Below are positions 27,635 through 37,314 of a stretch of DNA of 64,000 bases, one piece after another. The DNA is taken from the NCBI GenBank assembly GCA_036703275.1, contig DATNPK010000069.1, positions 1 through 64,000 on the forward strand, given 5' to 3'. The DNA comes from Coleofasciculaceae cyanobacterium (GTDB lineage: Bacteria; Cyanobacteriota; Cyanobacteriia; Cyanobacteriales; Xenococcaceae). The position numbers and the translations under genes were made by a program. How positions within the stretch are numbered: the first letter of the stretch is position 1; every line of letters begins with the position of its first letter. A model generated the notes under the pieces. The model made no database searches, was not told where the DNA came from, and saw only the letters and a program-made list of their open reading frames with translations.

Positions 27635-27946
27635 TTATTCAAAAGACAGGAGACAACAACCCAAATCGATCGCTCGACCAACGTTTTTCTGTCTAGTGGT
27701 CGCTACAAAATGATAGAGTACCGCCTTACCATCTCTGGTTGCCTTTACCAAACCTGAGTCCCGTAAAATTTTTAAGTGATGGGATAACAAACTCTGCTCT
27801 AACCCCAAAACAGCATTAATTTCCCCAACGTGCTTGGGTTCTTGCATCAGAATTTGCAGGACAGATAAACGGGTTGAATCTGCTAGAACTTTAAGTTTGT
27901 CCGCGCAGTTAGCATTGATATTGTCCATTTGAGCCAAACTAGACAT
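27635..27946 (-). CDS. ArsR-family repressor heading the pst operon
   Basis: A 103-residue ArsR/SmtB winged-helix repressor: LKVLADSTRLSVLQIL, recognition helix EQSLLSHHLKILRDSGLV, wing TRDGKAVLYHF. The classic ELCVCDL arsenic site of the recognition region is absent. Cysteines lie at 14 and at 97-98 near the C-terminus, a possible alternative metal(loid) site. It is the first gene before pstSCAB, with only 19 bases to pstS, and has a palindromic operator just upstream. This suggests that it represses itself and the pst genes. The inducer could be arsenite, another thiophilic metal or a redox signal. Confidence 0.88.
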   Translation of the reverse strand: MSSLAQMDNINANCADKLKVLADSTRLSVLQILMQEPKHVGEINAVLGLEQSLLSHHLKILRDSGLVKATRDGKAVLYHFVATTRQKNVGRAIDLGCCLLSFE

Positions 27947-27958
27947 GAATTAGAATTG

Positions 27959-27978
27959 ATATGAATAAATATTCATAT
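27959..27978. promoter_or_regulatory. Probable ArsR operator upstream of arsR-pstSCAB
   Basis: The 20-bp sequence ATATGAATAAATATTCATAT is a perfect inverted repeat with 9-bp arms and a 2-base spacer. It contains TGAA-N6-TTCA, the core of ArsR/SmtB operators. It ends about 12 bases before the arsR ATG, where a bound repressor would block transcription. I saw no clear tandem Pho-box octamers next to it. Confidence 0.72.
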
Positions 27979-28021
27979 TTTGGCAATTTAACACAGATAC
28001 GAAGCTAAACAGAAAAAGGAT

Positions 28022-28503
28022 TTAAGTTTTGTAGTAAAAGTTGAATGAAGTTGAAGCTATTATCCTTAACCCTTTAGAAATTGTCCGAGGGCTAATAGGC
28101 TCTCCCCACAACACAGCCATTTGACACTGTGTTTTTTCACCATTCCGTTCGGCAAATTTCTCGAATGCTTGCCAATCAGTTATTTTCGCTTTTGTACGCT
28201 TAGGGCGGTTCGATAATGGATGATAATCCCCTGTTTCTTGCCTTCGCTTAAGCCATATGCCAATCACGGATTCACGGATAAACCGCACTCCGCCCTTCGG
28301 TCTCGGAGCGGTATGCTTTAGCATTTGCGAAGCTTATCCTTTAGGACTAACTTCGGGTCGCGCTTCGCGTCGTCCTTTAGGACAAATCAATTGTATTTCG
28401 GCAAAGAATGAAATATTTCGGCTGCTTGGCTTTTCTTCCATCCATCTAACTCGAGCGCTCGAATTACTTTTTGGCGTAAATCATAACTGTAGGCTTTTGC
28501 CAT
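28022..28503 (-). pseudogene. IS630-family transposase remnant, split by a palindromic element
   Basis: From ATG 28503 the minus strand reads MAKAYSYDLRQKVIRALELD then GWKKSQAAEIFH, the IS630 helix-turn-helix start. Coding resumes after an insertion with LKRRQETGDYHPLSNRPKR, TKAKITDWQAFEKFAERNG and SPRTISKGLRII, and then loses similarity. Removing the inserted element rejoins IDL and WLKRRQ. The catalytic DDE part is absent. It is a dead, truncated transposase. Confidence 0.85.
28254..28381. repeat. Palindromic element of about 128 bp inside the IS630 remnant
   Basis: The insert contains AATCACGGATTCACGGATAA, the module CGCACTCCGCCCTTCGGTCTC, GGAGCGGTATGCTTTAGCAT and two copies of TCCTTTAGGAC. 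The first two modules are also in the element at 12213-12353, and GGAGCGGTATGCTTTAGCA is also at about 60229. The join points are deduced from the transposase reading frame on each side and are accurate to a few bases. Confidence 0.75.
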
Positions 28504-28611
28504 TTCTTCTGCTTAGTTTTGTTTACTTTATCTTACCTTTTGTCCTAACACTCACGACTTTACTATAGCTTTTGATCGACGTGTCTTAACCTTTGTTTCG
28601 AGTGCTATACC

Positions 28612-29055
28612 TCACGCCTCATCCCTTTTTTTAATTGCGTATTCTTTGAATCGCTCTAGATCCGCCATTACGGTAGACTCTACCACTTCCCCGATTAAGC
28701 GATCCATTAGTTTACCAATAATACCTGGTACAGCATAAGCAAAAGTCATTTTTACAATACTGTAGTCTTTGCGATCGTAAAAGCGAATCGCTCCCTTGTT
28801 GGGTAAACCATCCACAGAGCGCCATTCAATTATCTGCTCTGGCACAACCTGGACAATACGAGATAACCACGTAAAGTTAAAACCGCCACTAGCCAATTTC
28901 CAACGTGATAGTTCAGGATTATCTTCTAAAATTTTGACAGACTCAATCCATTTCATCCAAATAGTCATCTGTTCGAGATCCGACCAGAGACTCCATACCA
29001 ATTCAATTGGTACAGGGACTTCAATTTGTACTGAATGTTCTAGCCAGTCTGTCAT
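28612..29055 (-). CDS. SRPBCC (START-like / cyclase-type) protein linked to zds
   Basis: A 147-residue START-like ligand-binding protein: VQIEVPVPIELVWSLWSDLEQ, WRSVDGLPNKGAIRFYDR, and a C-terminal helix VESTVMADLERFKEYA. The fold has a deep hydrophobic pocket, and members bind or convert lipids or polyketides. It follows zeta-carotene desaturase by 110 bp on the same strand, a neighbourhood I recall from other cyanobacteria, so a role in carotenoid handling is possible but unproven. A fragment of its 3' end was copied to 21829-21925. Confidence 0.85.
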   Translation of the reverse strand: MTDWLEHSVQIEVPVPIELVWSLWSDLEQMTIWMKWIESVKILEDNPELSRWKLASGGFNFTWLSRIVQVVPEQIIEWRSVDGLPNKGAIRFYDRKDYSIVKMTFAYAVPGIIGKLMDRLIGEVVESTVMADLERFKEYAIKKRDEA

Positions 29056-29165
29056 CTTTCAAAAAAATATATTTTTCAAATTATCCCATAAATAACGATA
29101 CAGGAGGTTGCGGTTCAACAGTTGTGTTGCTTGTCAAGTTGTTGAATTCCCAGGGTTTGCGATCG

Positions 29166-30623
29166 CTATACCGCTACAGCCTTAAGCTGCTCGGCATTGA
29201 CTAAGATAGCTTTAGCTGCTTGTTTGCCAGACAAGGTTGCCCCTTCCATACTATCGATATAGTCCTGTTGAGTATAGCTACCTGCTAAAAAGAAATTACT
29301 TACGGGAGTTTGCTGAGGTGGACGATAAGGATCCATCCCTGGTGCTTCACGATATAGCGATTGAGCCAGTTTTACTACGCTATACCAAGTCATATTCAAT
29401 TCCCGTGAGGAAGGAAATAACTTATGTACCTGTTCTAAAACATGGTTAGCAATATCTTCATTTTTTTCTTTGATAAAGGGATCGCCTGGAGTTAAAACTA
29501 GCTGGAGTAATGAACCTTCTCCTGGCTTATAATAATTTCCTGGACTAGCTAAGGCTAGATCGGCAAAGCAAGAAAAATCTGCATCAGGAGTATAAAGTAG
29601 GTTATCAATACCAGCAGCCTGTTCTAATTGTTGGCGGCTATTGGCATCATTTAGCTCAGTCACCCAACCGTCAAAACGTAGCTGTACCGTAGCCACAGGA
29701 ACTGTATCTAACTTATATATATTGTCAAATTCAGACCATTTACGCCACTGTTGAGGAATTACTTTCTTAATCCCTGGAACATCACAAGCACAGACATAGG
29801 CATCGGCTCTAATAGTTGTTTCTGTTTCTCCGTTAGCCACCACAATTCCTGTAACTTTAGTGGTGTCTTCAAAGTCCTCGAATAAAATTTCTCTCACACT
29901 GCGACGGGTATGAATTTTAGTTCCCCGCGCTGTTAAATAATCAACAATCGGCTTATGTAGATATTCACTAGGCGAGCCTTCTAACATTCGCAAAACGGAA
30001 GCTTCAGTTTTAGTTGCGAAAAACTGAAAAATAGTTAACATACAGCGCGCAGAAATATTTTCTGTATCAATAAAACCCAAAGCATAAGCAATAGGATCCC
30101 ACATTTTTCTCAGGCTGCCGTTGTTTCCTCCGTGACTACGAAACCAATCGGCAAAGCTAATAGAATCTAAACCACGAATGGTTTTCATTGCTCCTTCGGA
30201 GTCGATTAAAGCTCTGACAATAGGACTCGTCCCCAAAGCCAAAGAGTTTGCGGCTTTGTCAACTGCTGAAAGCTGAGACGTGGTAAAAAAAGCCTTTAAA
30301 CCATTAAACGGAGCCCCAGTAAGAAAGCGAAAATCTAGCTCCCCAACTCGACCACCTTCGTTGATAAAAGTATGGGTATGCTGTTTTAGACGCAGATGAT
30401 CGATCGCTCCTACCTTTGTCATTAACTCAAACAAATTATAGTAGCAGCCAAAAAAAACGTGCAGCCCCATTTCTAAGTGATTACCGTCTTTATCGAGCCA
30501 ACTACCTACTTTCCCACCCACAAAAGGACGAGATTCAAATATTTCTACTTCAGCACCTGCATCAACTAAATCAATAGCTGTTGCCATGCCTGCTAATCCT
30601 GCACCAACAATTGCTACACGCAT
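29166..30623 (-). CDS. zds: Zeta-carotene desaturase
   Basis: A 485-residue plant-type desaturase (also called CrtQ) that converts zeta-carotene to lycopene through neurosporene in the membrane, passing electrons to plastoquinone. The FAD motif is [17 protein letters not shown], followed by [14 protein letters not shown] and [17 protein letters not shown], diagnostic for ZDS versus phytoene desaturase. The C-terminal FAD block is [20 protein letters not shown]. It lies 64 bp after a conserved cyanobacterial gene and before the SRPBCC gene, all on one strand. Confidence 0.96.
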   Translation of the reverse strand: MRVAIVGAGLAGMATAIDLVDAGAEVEIFESRPFVGGKVGSWLDKDGNHLEMGLHVFFGCYYNLFELMTKVGAIDHLRLKQHTHTFINEGGRVGELDFRFLTGAPFNGLKAFFTTSQLSAVDKAANSLALGTSPIVRALIDSEGAMKTIRGLDSISFADWFRSHGGNNGSLRKMWDPIAYALGFIDTENISARCMLTIFQFFATKTEASVLRMLEGSPSEYLHKPIVDYLTARGTKIHTRRSVREILFEDFEDTTKVTGIVVANGETETTIRADAYVCACDVPGIKKVIPQQWRKWSEFDNIYKLDTVPVATVQLRFDGWVTELNDANSRQQLEQAAGIDNLLYTPDADFSCFADLALASPGNYYKPGEGSLLQLVLTPGDPFIKEKNEDIANHVLEQVHKLFPSSRELNMTWYSVVKLAQSLYREAPGMDPYRPPQQTPVSNFFLAGSYTQQDYIDSMEGATLSGKQAAKAILVNAEQLKAVAV

Positions 30624-30687
30624 TAAATTTATAATTCCCGAAAAGCAGTATCTTTACAGATTGTAATATATATCCCTGCTCTTCTGG

Positions 30688-31320
30688 CTATTCTTCGCCA
30701 AATGTTTTGAGCTTATTAAAAAAGGATGATACGTCTGGTAGAGGAATAAACTGGTCAATCCTCTTACTCCCCCCAGTAAATTCTGACTTAGATTTATCAG
30801 ATAGTCCTAAAGCTGAAATCAAGGACATATTATTTTCTGCGGAATGATTAGTGTTTTTAAAGGCTTTTTCTAAGTTGAGTATATTTTTGTCGGCTATGAC
30901 AAAAGTTTGTTTCGCTGGAGTTTTTACTCGTGTTGGCTTTACCAAAGTTGCAAATTCAGCTTCTGGCAGTTCTGCCTGCTCTAAGGCTACTGTTGCTTGA
31001 GTTGCGTCTGCTGTTAAATCTGATAAATCGTTCAGATGCTTGGGCAATTTGCGACAGATTAACCGTTCAAACTCATAGGTAAAATGAGGGTTAGGATTGC
31101 CAATACGCAGCCAGACGCTGAGAATATGCTCGATCGAAATAGCTTTATAGCGTCCTAGATACAGGGCTTCAATAGTTGCTAACCTAATCCAGCTAGCGTG
31201 ATATAGGTCTAGCCAATACTTTAAAAGTTTTTCGGCATCATCACGCCCTAAATCGAAAGCATAACTATCAATCAAAGAACGAGCTTGAGCCAAGGATAAA
31301 TCTTGAGTTAGTTCAGTCAT
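30688..31320 (-). CDS. Conserved cyanobacterial protein upstream of zds
   Basis: A 210-residue protein without signal peptide or membrane helix. The first 110 residues are conserved-looking and helical (SLIDSYAFDLGRDDAEKLL, SWIRLATIEALYLGRYKAIS, HFTYEFERLICRKLP), a pattern I recall from conserved cyanobacterial hypotheticals with a DnaD-like flavour. The C-terminal half is low-complexity and Thr/Ala/Lys-rich before a short DQFIPLPDVSSFFNKL tail. Sequence alone does not give a function. The 64-bp spacing suggests co-transcription with zds. Confidence 0.65.
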   Translation of the reverse strand: MTELTQDLSLAQARSLIDSYAFDLGRDDAEKLLKYWLDLYHASWIRLATIEALYLGRYKAISIEHILSVWLRIGNPNPHFTYEFERLICRKLPKHLNDLSDLTADATQATVALEQAELPEAEFATLVKPTRVKTPAKQTFVIADKNILNLEKAFKNTNHSAENNMSLISALGLSDKSKSEFTGGSKRIDQFIPLPDVSSFFNKLKTFGEE

Positions 31321-31756
31321 TGACTTTAGTTAGTAAATATCGCTTAAAAAAATACAAGTGTTTTTGGTTTGGTTAAATATTGAATTGATCTGATGAACCT
31401 TAAAGTTATCGAATTACGATAAACTACTAGTGTAACGTTCAGCAAAAATCAGATATTCAGTTTATTCTAGCGATTAAATTCGGATGAATTTATAACTTTG
31501 TCATAGCATTACATCCAGGTAAAAATTCCCAATCGCCGTATTGTCGATTAAATATAGTGAAAAATTTGCTTTTGATGAAGCAAACTTGTCCTAATCTTTG
31601 ACCGTTGGTTAAGACAGTTAGTATTTAACTTAAACGATTTATTTCAGCCTTAGCGTACCCAAAAACTTTAAGAAAATTAGCATGGCTATTAATTTTTTAG
31701 AGCAGTTATTTCAGATTAAAATTATGGATTCCAACTTTTGTAGTGTATATGTTCTA
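31321..31756. other. Intergenic stretch between trpE and the zds gene group
   Basis: It must contain the trpE 3' end signals and the promoter of the downstream minus-strand genes, but I see no clear terminator stem, riboswitch or regulator site and no convincing coding frame. Confidence 0.45.
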
Positions 31757-33292
31757 TTAATTAACGCTTCTAATAGCTTCCAGCAATCCTCTAGCTTTAT
31801 TGAGAGTTTCTTGGTACTCTGATTCGGGAACAGAATCTGCCACCATTCCTGCCCCAGCCTGAACCGAAACCATACGTTGATTTTCTTTAAACGGACGAAC
31901 AATCATTGTCCGAATCGTAATTGCACTGTTGAGCTGTCCTTCAAAGTCATAGTAACCATACACTCCAGAATAAGGACCTCGTCTTTCTGGTTCAAGCTCA
32001 TTAATGATTTCCATTGCTCTAATTTTGGGCGCGCCACTAACTGTTCCCGCTGGAAAACAAGCTTTTAATAAGTCCCAGGCAGTTTTATCAGGCTCTAATT
32101 CCCCAACAACGTTACTAACAATGTGCATAACGTGAGAATAGCGTTCAATTACCATCAATTCGTCTACGGTGACGCTACCCTTGACGCAGACGCGACCAAG
32201 ATCGTTACGTCCTAAGTCTACCAACATAATGTGTTCGGCAACTTCTTTAGGATCTCCTAATAAATCTGCTGCATAAGCTTCATCTTCAATGCTGGTGCTG
32301 CCACGAGTACGAGTTCCTGCAATGGGTCTGAGGGTAGCCTTGAGCTTGCCATCATTTTGAATATCAGCCTTGACCATCACTTCTGGAGATGAACCAATTA
32401 GCTGCCAGTCACCAAACTGGTAATAGCTCATATAAGGAGAAGGATTGATCGAACGTAGGGAACGATATAGATTAAAGGGATGACCTTTATAAACGGTAGA
32501 AAGTTTTTGAGATAATACTACCTGAAAAATATCTCCAGCGCGAATATAGTCTTTTGCCTTGTTTACGTTATCGCAAAACATTTGCTGGTCAGTATTGCTA
32601 CAGTAAACTAACCCAGAATCATCAAAAGACCTACTTTTACCAAAAGTTTTCCATTCTAATGATTTAGCTTCTATCGGTAAAGGTAATTGCAGCTTAAGCA
32701 TTAATTTAGTGACACGATCGCTAGCTAATTGGTAAGCCTGTTCTATTGTCTGATGCTCATCGCGCAAGTCAGCATAAGAAATTGCCCAAATCTTGCGTTT
32801 AACCTGGTCAAAAATAATTAAATTATCAATCTGCATCCACACTCCATCAGGTAAGTCTTCTGATTGGGGTTCATTAACAGGCACGCGCGGTTCAATCCAG
32901 CGAATCAATTCGTATCCCCAAACGCCAAATAGTCCACCAATACCAGGAGGAAGTTGCGCTAGCTTAACTGGCTTGATTGACGCTAAACAGCGATCGCAAA
33001 TATCAAAGGGATTCCCTTTAAATTCGTTGACTGAGCCATCTCGATGAGTTTGGGTCGTAGTTTCTCCCCTAGCTTCTAATACCCACATCGGATCGCAACC
33101 TAAAAAGCTATAGCGACCTATTTTTTCTTCCCCTTCGACAGATTCCAAAAGAAAACTGTAAGGTTGACCGGCACAAACTTTATACCAAGCCGATACGGGA
33201 GTCTCTAAATCGGCAACTAATTCTTGATATACGGGGACAAAATTACCTTGTTGGGCTAATTCGGTAAACTGTTCAAAATTGGGAAAGATCAT
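31757..33292 (-). CDS. trpE: Anthranilate synthase component I
   Basis: A 511-residue enzyme making anthranilate from chorismate and ammonia or glutamine, the first step of tryptophan synthesis. The N-terminal LLES motif (SFLLESVEGEEKIGRYSF) is the tryptophan feedback site. The chorismate-binding half includes PIAGTRTRG, HIMLVDLGRNDLGRV, CFPAGTVSGAPKIRAMEII and QAGAGMVADSVPESEYQET. No trpG lies next to it. It is downstream of psaD on the same strand with about 200 bp between, an order I also recall from Synechocystis. Confidence 0.96.
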   Translation of the reverse strand: MIFPNFEQFTELAQQGNFVPVYQELVADLETPVSAWYKVCAGQPYSFLLESVEGEEKIGRYSFLGCDPMWVLEARGETTTQTHRDGSVNEFKGNPFDICDRCLASIKPVKLAQLPPGIGGLFGVWGYELIRWIEPRVPVNEPQSEDLPDGVWMQIDNLIIFDQVKRKIWAISYADLRDEHQTIEQAYQLASDRVTKLMLKLQLPLPIEAKSLEWKTFGKSRSFDDSGLVYCSNTDQQMFCDNVNKAKDYIRAGDIFQVVLSQKLSTVYKGHPFNLYRSLRSINPSPYMSYYQFGDWQLIGSSPEVMVKADIQNDGKLKATLRPIAGTRTRGSTSIEDEAYAADLLGDPKEVAEHIMLVDLGRNDLGRVCVKGSVTVDELMVIERYSHVMHIVSNVVGELEPDKTAWDLLKACFPAGTVSGAPKIRAMEIINELEPERRGPYSGVYGYYDFEGQLNSAITIRTMIVRPFKENQRMVSVQAGAGMVADSVPESEYQETLNKARGLLEAIRSVN

Positions 33293-33496
33293 GATTGGGG
33301 ATTAAAAAAAGTAGCAAGTAGCCAGTAAGATTCTTAGCGATTTGATTTAAACCAGTAGTTCGACGTTTTATAGTTTAAAGCTTCAAATAGTATTATCTAA
33401 AGATTTGGATGTTGAATTAACCACGCCCACAAAAAAAGAAGGACAAGTCAGAAACGCAATTCATTCTTCATCCTTCCCAATTTTATCTACTTACTT

Positions 33497-33931
33497 TTAT
33501 ACTTCGTAAGCAGCTTTCCCAGAGAATTTAATCGTAGCAGGTTGAGCATTTTGACCGATTCTACGGTCTTTTACGCCATTGTATTCACGACCCTCGTTTA
33601 CCTTCTCAGGAAATACACCATCGGCAGGGTGCAAATATCGAATTTCTCCACTGGGGAAAATGCGATAAACTTTATAATCTTGAATTCTTGGCTTAAACTT
33701 GGTTCGCAACTGTGCGCCTAGTGCCAAACACTGTTCTTTGCGAGCTAAATACAGCAGGTTTTCACCCTCATTCATGATCGCAGCGCCACCAGTAGGCATT
33801 TCAAACACCTGCTCTTTGCTACTTGTCCAAGTAATCGCGTATTTTTCTTCAATTTCTGCCTTAGTTAGTAAACCACCTGTGCTACCGCCAAACAGGGGCG
33901 TTTTACCAGAAAGCTTCATTTCTTCTGCCAT
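33497..33931 (-). CDS. psaD: Photosystem I subunit II (PsaD)
   Basis: A stromal photosystem I subunit of about 144 residues that docks ferredoxin and stabilises PsaC. The start ATG is set at 33931, giving [20 protein letters not shown], the known PsaD N-terminus; an upstream in-frame codon gives six extra residues not seen in PsaD. Conserved blocks include [20 protein letters not shown] and [20 protein letters not shown], then [15 protein letters not shown]. It lies 91 bp downstream of a histidine kinase. I could not define its promoter elements with confidence. Confidence 0.98.
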   Translation of the reverse strand: MAEEMKLSGKTPLFGGSTGGLLTKAEIEEKYAITWTSSKEQVFEMPTGGAAIMNEGENLLYLARKEQCLALGAQLRTKFKPRIQDYKVYRIFPSGEIRYLHPADGVFPEKVNEGREYNGVKDRRIGQNAQPATIKFSGKAAYEV

Positions 33932-34022
33932 GTTAATTAAAATCCTCAATTAAAGGTATTTACGGCATCCTATCATTCACTTTGTGACAATATTGTTAGT
34001 GTGTCAAAAACTGTTACAGTTT

Positions 34023-36074
34023 TTAGTTGTGTTGCTTTTTGTTACTTTTTTGGCGACTTGCCTTATATTTGCCAGCTTTGGAAGCGGATGGCTGAGATTT
34101 ATTTTTGGTTGCCTTAATCGGAACAGTAAAGTGAAATATGCTGCCTTGGTCTTTACCAGGTGATTCTGCCCAAATTTTGCCTCCCCAATTTTTGACTACC
34201 TGTCGGCAAATAGCTAAACCCAAGCCCGTACCTCCTGCACTCCGCTGTAACGCTCCTTCTTCCTGATAGAAGCGATCGAAGACAGTTTCTAAACTACTAT
34301 TTTCGATGCCTCTACCTGTGTCTGAAACCGTTACCTCTAGGGTTTTGCCACCATTGGTTTTAACGGCGATCGCAATTTCTCCATCAGCCTGAGTAAATTT
34401 ACAGGCATTATCTAATAGCTTTGCCAACACCTCCACCAACCATTCACCGTCTATCTGGACTAAAGGTAAATCTTCTGGGATGGTTAGGTTTTTGATTTCG
34501 GGCATTGATTGCCCCTGATTACGCGCCTTGACATTGCTAACTGCAAGATCGATACACTCTGTAATCGATAAGGTTTCTAAATTCCACTCTACGCCACCTC
34601 CTTCTAAACGAGAAAGAGTAAGAAAGTCCTGAACTAGATGACGCATTCTCTCAGCATCACTCAGGGCAGTATCCAACATAATTTGGCTCAACTCAGGTGC
34701 CATGTCAGGCTCACTTGCCAAACTCTCTAAACACACCTGAATTGTCGAAAGAGGCGTACGGAGTTCGTGACCGACAATGGCAACCAAATTAGAACGGGTG
34801 CGGTCTAGAGCTTCTAACTGTTCGTTGAGATCTTCCAAATCAGCATAGGCCTCGGCTTGAATAAGAGCCACCCCTACCTGTGTAGCGATCGCATCTACCA
34901 AGGCAATATCATCAGGTTTCCAGGCAATAGGTTCAGCTTCGCAATGATGCAGTTCCATCACTCCTAATAACTTTCCGTGATAAAAAATTGGCACTAAAAG
35001 CCAAGAAAAAATAGAATAATTTTGGATTAAGTTTTGAAAAAATTCTCCAGTCCCTTGCTCCCAAGCTAACTGATTCAGACGTTCATCTTCGAGAGTATTA
35101 TCCACGCTAATAGTTTCAGTAGAGGCGATCGCTTCTTCAAATAAGGGATTATTTGCCAATTGCCATTTTTGACCCTTAACCGATTTAATTCCAGGACCGA
35201 TAAATTCGCGATCGACCGTGGACACGGTATCGTTCTCATGGCAACGATAAATAATACAGCGACAGACTCCTAGCCCCTCACCCAATTTTTGGACGGCTAC
35301 CTGTAAAATTTGTTTGGTATTGAGCGATCGCCTTACCGCATCGGTAACCGAATTTAAAAGCTGTTCTTTTTGTTGTTTAGCTGCTAAAGATTTATTAGCT
35401 TTCAATAATTTATATTGACCAGCCTGAAGATATGTAACAAGTCTTTGCACAAAAGGATCGGGATTGGTCAAAGGAGACTCGATTTGGACTGGAATATCGT
35501 TAGCTTTTGGTTTGGAAGTTAAATATAGATGATGAGCCTGGTTAGTTTTGGTAGTTAATTCTGGACGATAAAGCGCAATCCGCTCCAGCATAATTTTGGC
35601 TACTTCCATGGTTACGGCGCGATCGAACGTCCAAATTCCTTCAAAACGGCGATTGGTATCCATTGCCGCGCCATATTTGCTGTCTGGAAAAGGAACATTT
35701 CTTTCGCGACAAATTAAACAACTAGCATAATGTTTGGCAATAATAACTAAATGCCATTCTTGAGCTAACGGATCGTCAGGTTCAAAGGCAACAGTTTCGT
35801 AATCTGAGGAACTGTTACTAAAATTGCTTTCAGGAGCAGCCAAAACATATACTTGGTTAGATTTATTGGCAATACGTTTATAGCGATGAGCTTCTTGGCG
35901 ATAATAACGTTCCCGCTGAAAACTAGCGATCACCAGAGGCGTATCAGAATCGTTTAATACCAAATCTTCCATAGCGTGGGATAACGCCGTCAAAGAAGAT
36001 TTAAAGTACATTTGTGGTCGCCAATCCGTGCAAGTGTCTAACAATTGTTGCACCACAGATTTAGAAATGCTCAT
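34023..36074 (-). CDS. Hybrid-input histidine kinase: DICT-GAF-HisKA-HATPase
   Basis: A 683-residue soluble sensor kinase. The N-terminal 190 residues look like a DICT sensory domain (TDWRPQMYFKSSLTALSHAM, then AQEWHLVIIAKHYASCLICR with a CxxC). A GAF domain follows (RSLNTKQILQVAVQKLGEGL). The phosphoacceptor His is in VGHELRTPLSTIQ near residue 440, and the ATPase has LLDNACKFTQ, VSDTGRGIE and GGTGLGLAICRQVV. DICT domains are linked to light or second-messenger signalling in cyanobacteria. No response regulator is adjacent. It lies upstream of psaD on the same strand. Confidence 0.92.
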   Translation of the reverse strand: MSISKSVVQQLLDTCTDWRPQMYFKSSLTALSHAMEDLVLNDSDTPLVIASFQRERYYRQEAHRYKRIANKSNQVYVLAAPESNFSNSSSDYETVAFEPDDPLAQEWHLVIIAKHYASCLICRERNVPFPDSKYGAAMDTNRRFEGIWTFDRAVTMEVAKIMLERIALYRPELTTKTNQAHHLYLTSKPKANDIPVQIESPLTNPDPFVQRLVTYLQAGQYKLLKANKSLAAKQQKEQLLNSVTDAVRRSLNTKQILQVAVQKLGEGLGVCRCIIYRCHENDTVSTVDREFIGPGIKSVKGQKWQLANNPLFEEAIASTETISVDNTLEDERLNQLAWEQGTGEFFQNLIQNYSIFSWLLVPIFYHGKLLGVMELHHCEAEPIAWKPDDIALVDAIATQVGVALIQAEAYADLEDLNEQLEALDRTRSNLVAIVGHELRTPLSTIQVCLESLASEPDMAPELSQIMLDTALSDAERMRHLVQDFLTLSRLEGGGVEWNLETLSITECIDLAVSNVKARNQGQSMPEIKNLTIPEDLPLVQIDGEWLVEVLAKLLDNACKFTQADGEIAIAVKTNGGKTLEVTVSDTGRGIENSSLETVFDRFYQEEGALQRSAGGTGLGLAICRQVVKNWGGKIWAESPGKDQGSIFHFTVPIKATKNKSQPSASKAGKYKASRQKSNKKQHN

Positions 36075-36429
36075 CTATAAAGTTTTTTGATTAAGAACCG
36101 ACCCCATAAGGGTTATGGTAACCTTGCCAACCTCGAAAGGCGAAGATACTGATTTTCCAACTGCCATCTATCAATATCCTACAAAAAACTTGTAACCTTT
36201 CTACGCGCAATAATTATAATTCGCAACAATCACGATAATTTGGTTGACCAACGGTTACAGATTACACTGTCGTATATATGTGTAGTAATTAGACAGAGGA
36301 GTATGTCAAATCACCTTAACGTAATATAATCTACCCGAAGTCTATTAGTCTGACCGCTGCATTGACCGTATTTTGTGGCTAGAATACACTCTAAATTAAT
36401 ATCCACCGGTAAATGTCTGCAAAATTAAT
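36075..36429. promoter_or_regulatory. Divergent promoter region, kinase / M23 peptidase
   Basis: This gap separates two divergent genes and must hold both promoters. The only marked structure is the palindrome GGTTATGGTAACC at 36111-36123, 37 bases from the kinase start. I assign no regulator. Confidence 0.4.
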
Positions 36430-37284
36430 ATGCTCGAGCGTTTTCGACCAACCTTAACAGGAATCACTACGACTATGCTTTTAGCGATCGCTATTCCTGC
36501 TAAAGCTTTAGAAGTTCAAATTCTACCCCAAACTCCTCAGTTGGGGGATACTATTTCGGTGGTGGTTACTACCGATGATCCAAATACCCCTCCAAGTATC
36601 ACCATGGATCAAAAAAACTATCCTGTATTTGAAAACAATGGCAAATATCGCGCCCTTATTCCCACTTCTCCTTTAAATGTTCCAGGAAAGATGACTTTAA
36701 AAGTTCAAGGTGACAACCAAACTAGCAATATTGGTGTCTGGTTAAAAAATCGCGTTTTTCCCGTACAGCGAATTTGGCTTAGTGGCAGTGCTTCTCGTCC
36801 AGCAACCCAGCTAGAGTTAGACCAGGTATCGGCTTTTAAAGAACTAGTTACTCCTCAAAAATTTTGGCAAGGTTCTTTTCTAAAACCTAATGCCGCTAGA
36901 ATTTCCACGGGATTCGGTGTACGTCGTTATTACAACAACGTATTTGCTCAAGATTACTATCATAAAGGAGTTGACTATGCTGGTGGCTATGGTTCGCCTG
37001 TAGTTGCCCCCGCAGCAGGTAAAGTTCGCCTAGTGGGTAGAGAAGATGCTGGGTTTCATGTTCACGGTAATGTTGTTGGTATTGACCACGGACAAGGAGT
37101 GTTAAGTATCTTTATGCACCTGCAAGATATTGATGTTGTTGAAGGAGCTATGGTCAAAGCAGGTCAACGCATTGGGACAATCGGGTCTACAGGAGCTTCG
37201 ACTGGACCTCATCTGCATTGGGGTTTATATGTTAATCAGGTGGCGGTAGATCCAGTTCCTTGGAGATTTGATGTTATAGACTAA
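36430..37284 (+). CDS. M23 family peptidoglycan endopeptidase
   Basis: A 284-residue exported protein. The first 26 residues form a signal peptide (TTMLLAIAIPAKA). A beta-rich domain of about 130 residues follows, then the LytM/M23 zinc peptidase core: HKGVDYAGGYGSPVVAPAAGKV (zinc His and Asp) and GPHLHWGLYV (HxH). The active-site motifs are complete, so it should cut peptidoglycan cross-bridges in the periplasm. The gene is monocistronic, ending before a strong hairpin. Confidence 0.92.
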   Translation: MLERFRPTLTGITTTMLLAIAIPAKALEVQILPQTPQLGDTISVVVTTDDPNTPPSITMDQKNYPVFENNGKYRALIPTSPLNVPGKMTLKVQGDNQTSNIGVWLKNRVFPVQRIWLSGSASRPATQLELDQVSAFKELVTPQKFWQGSFLKPNAARISTGFGVRRYYNNVFAQDYYHKGVDYAGGYGSPVVAPAAGKVRLVGREDAGFHVHGNVVGIDHGQGVLSIFMHLQDIDVVEGAMVKAGQRIGTIGSTGASTGPHLHWGLYVNQVAVDPVPWRFDVID

Positions 37285-37314
37285 TCTTACAAACATATTA
37301 CAAATTAGTTAAGA

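Noticed and set aside
33932-34022. HLR1/RpaB-type or -35/-10 promoter upstream of psaD
   Set aside because: TTGACA and TGTTACAG words are present, but I could not find a properly spaced -10 box or two HLR1 half-sites, so no promoter is claimed.
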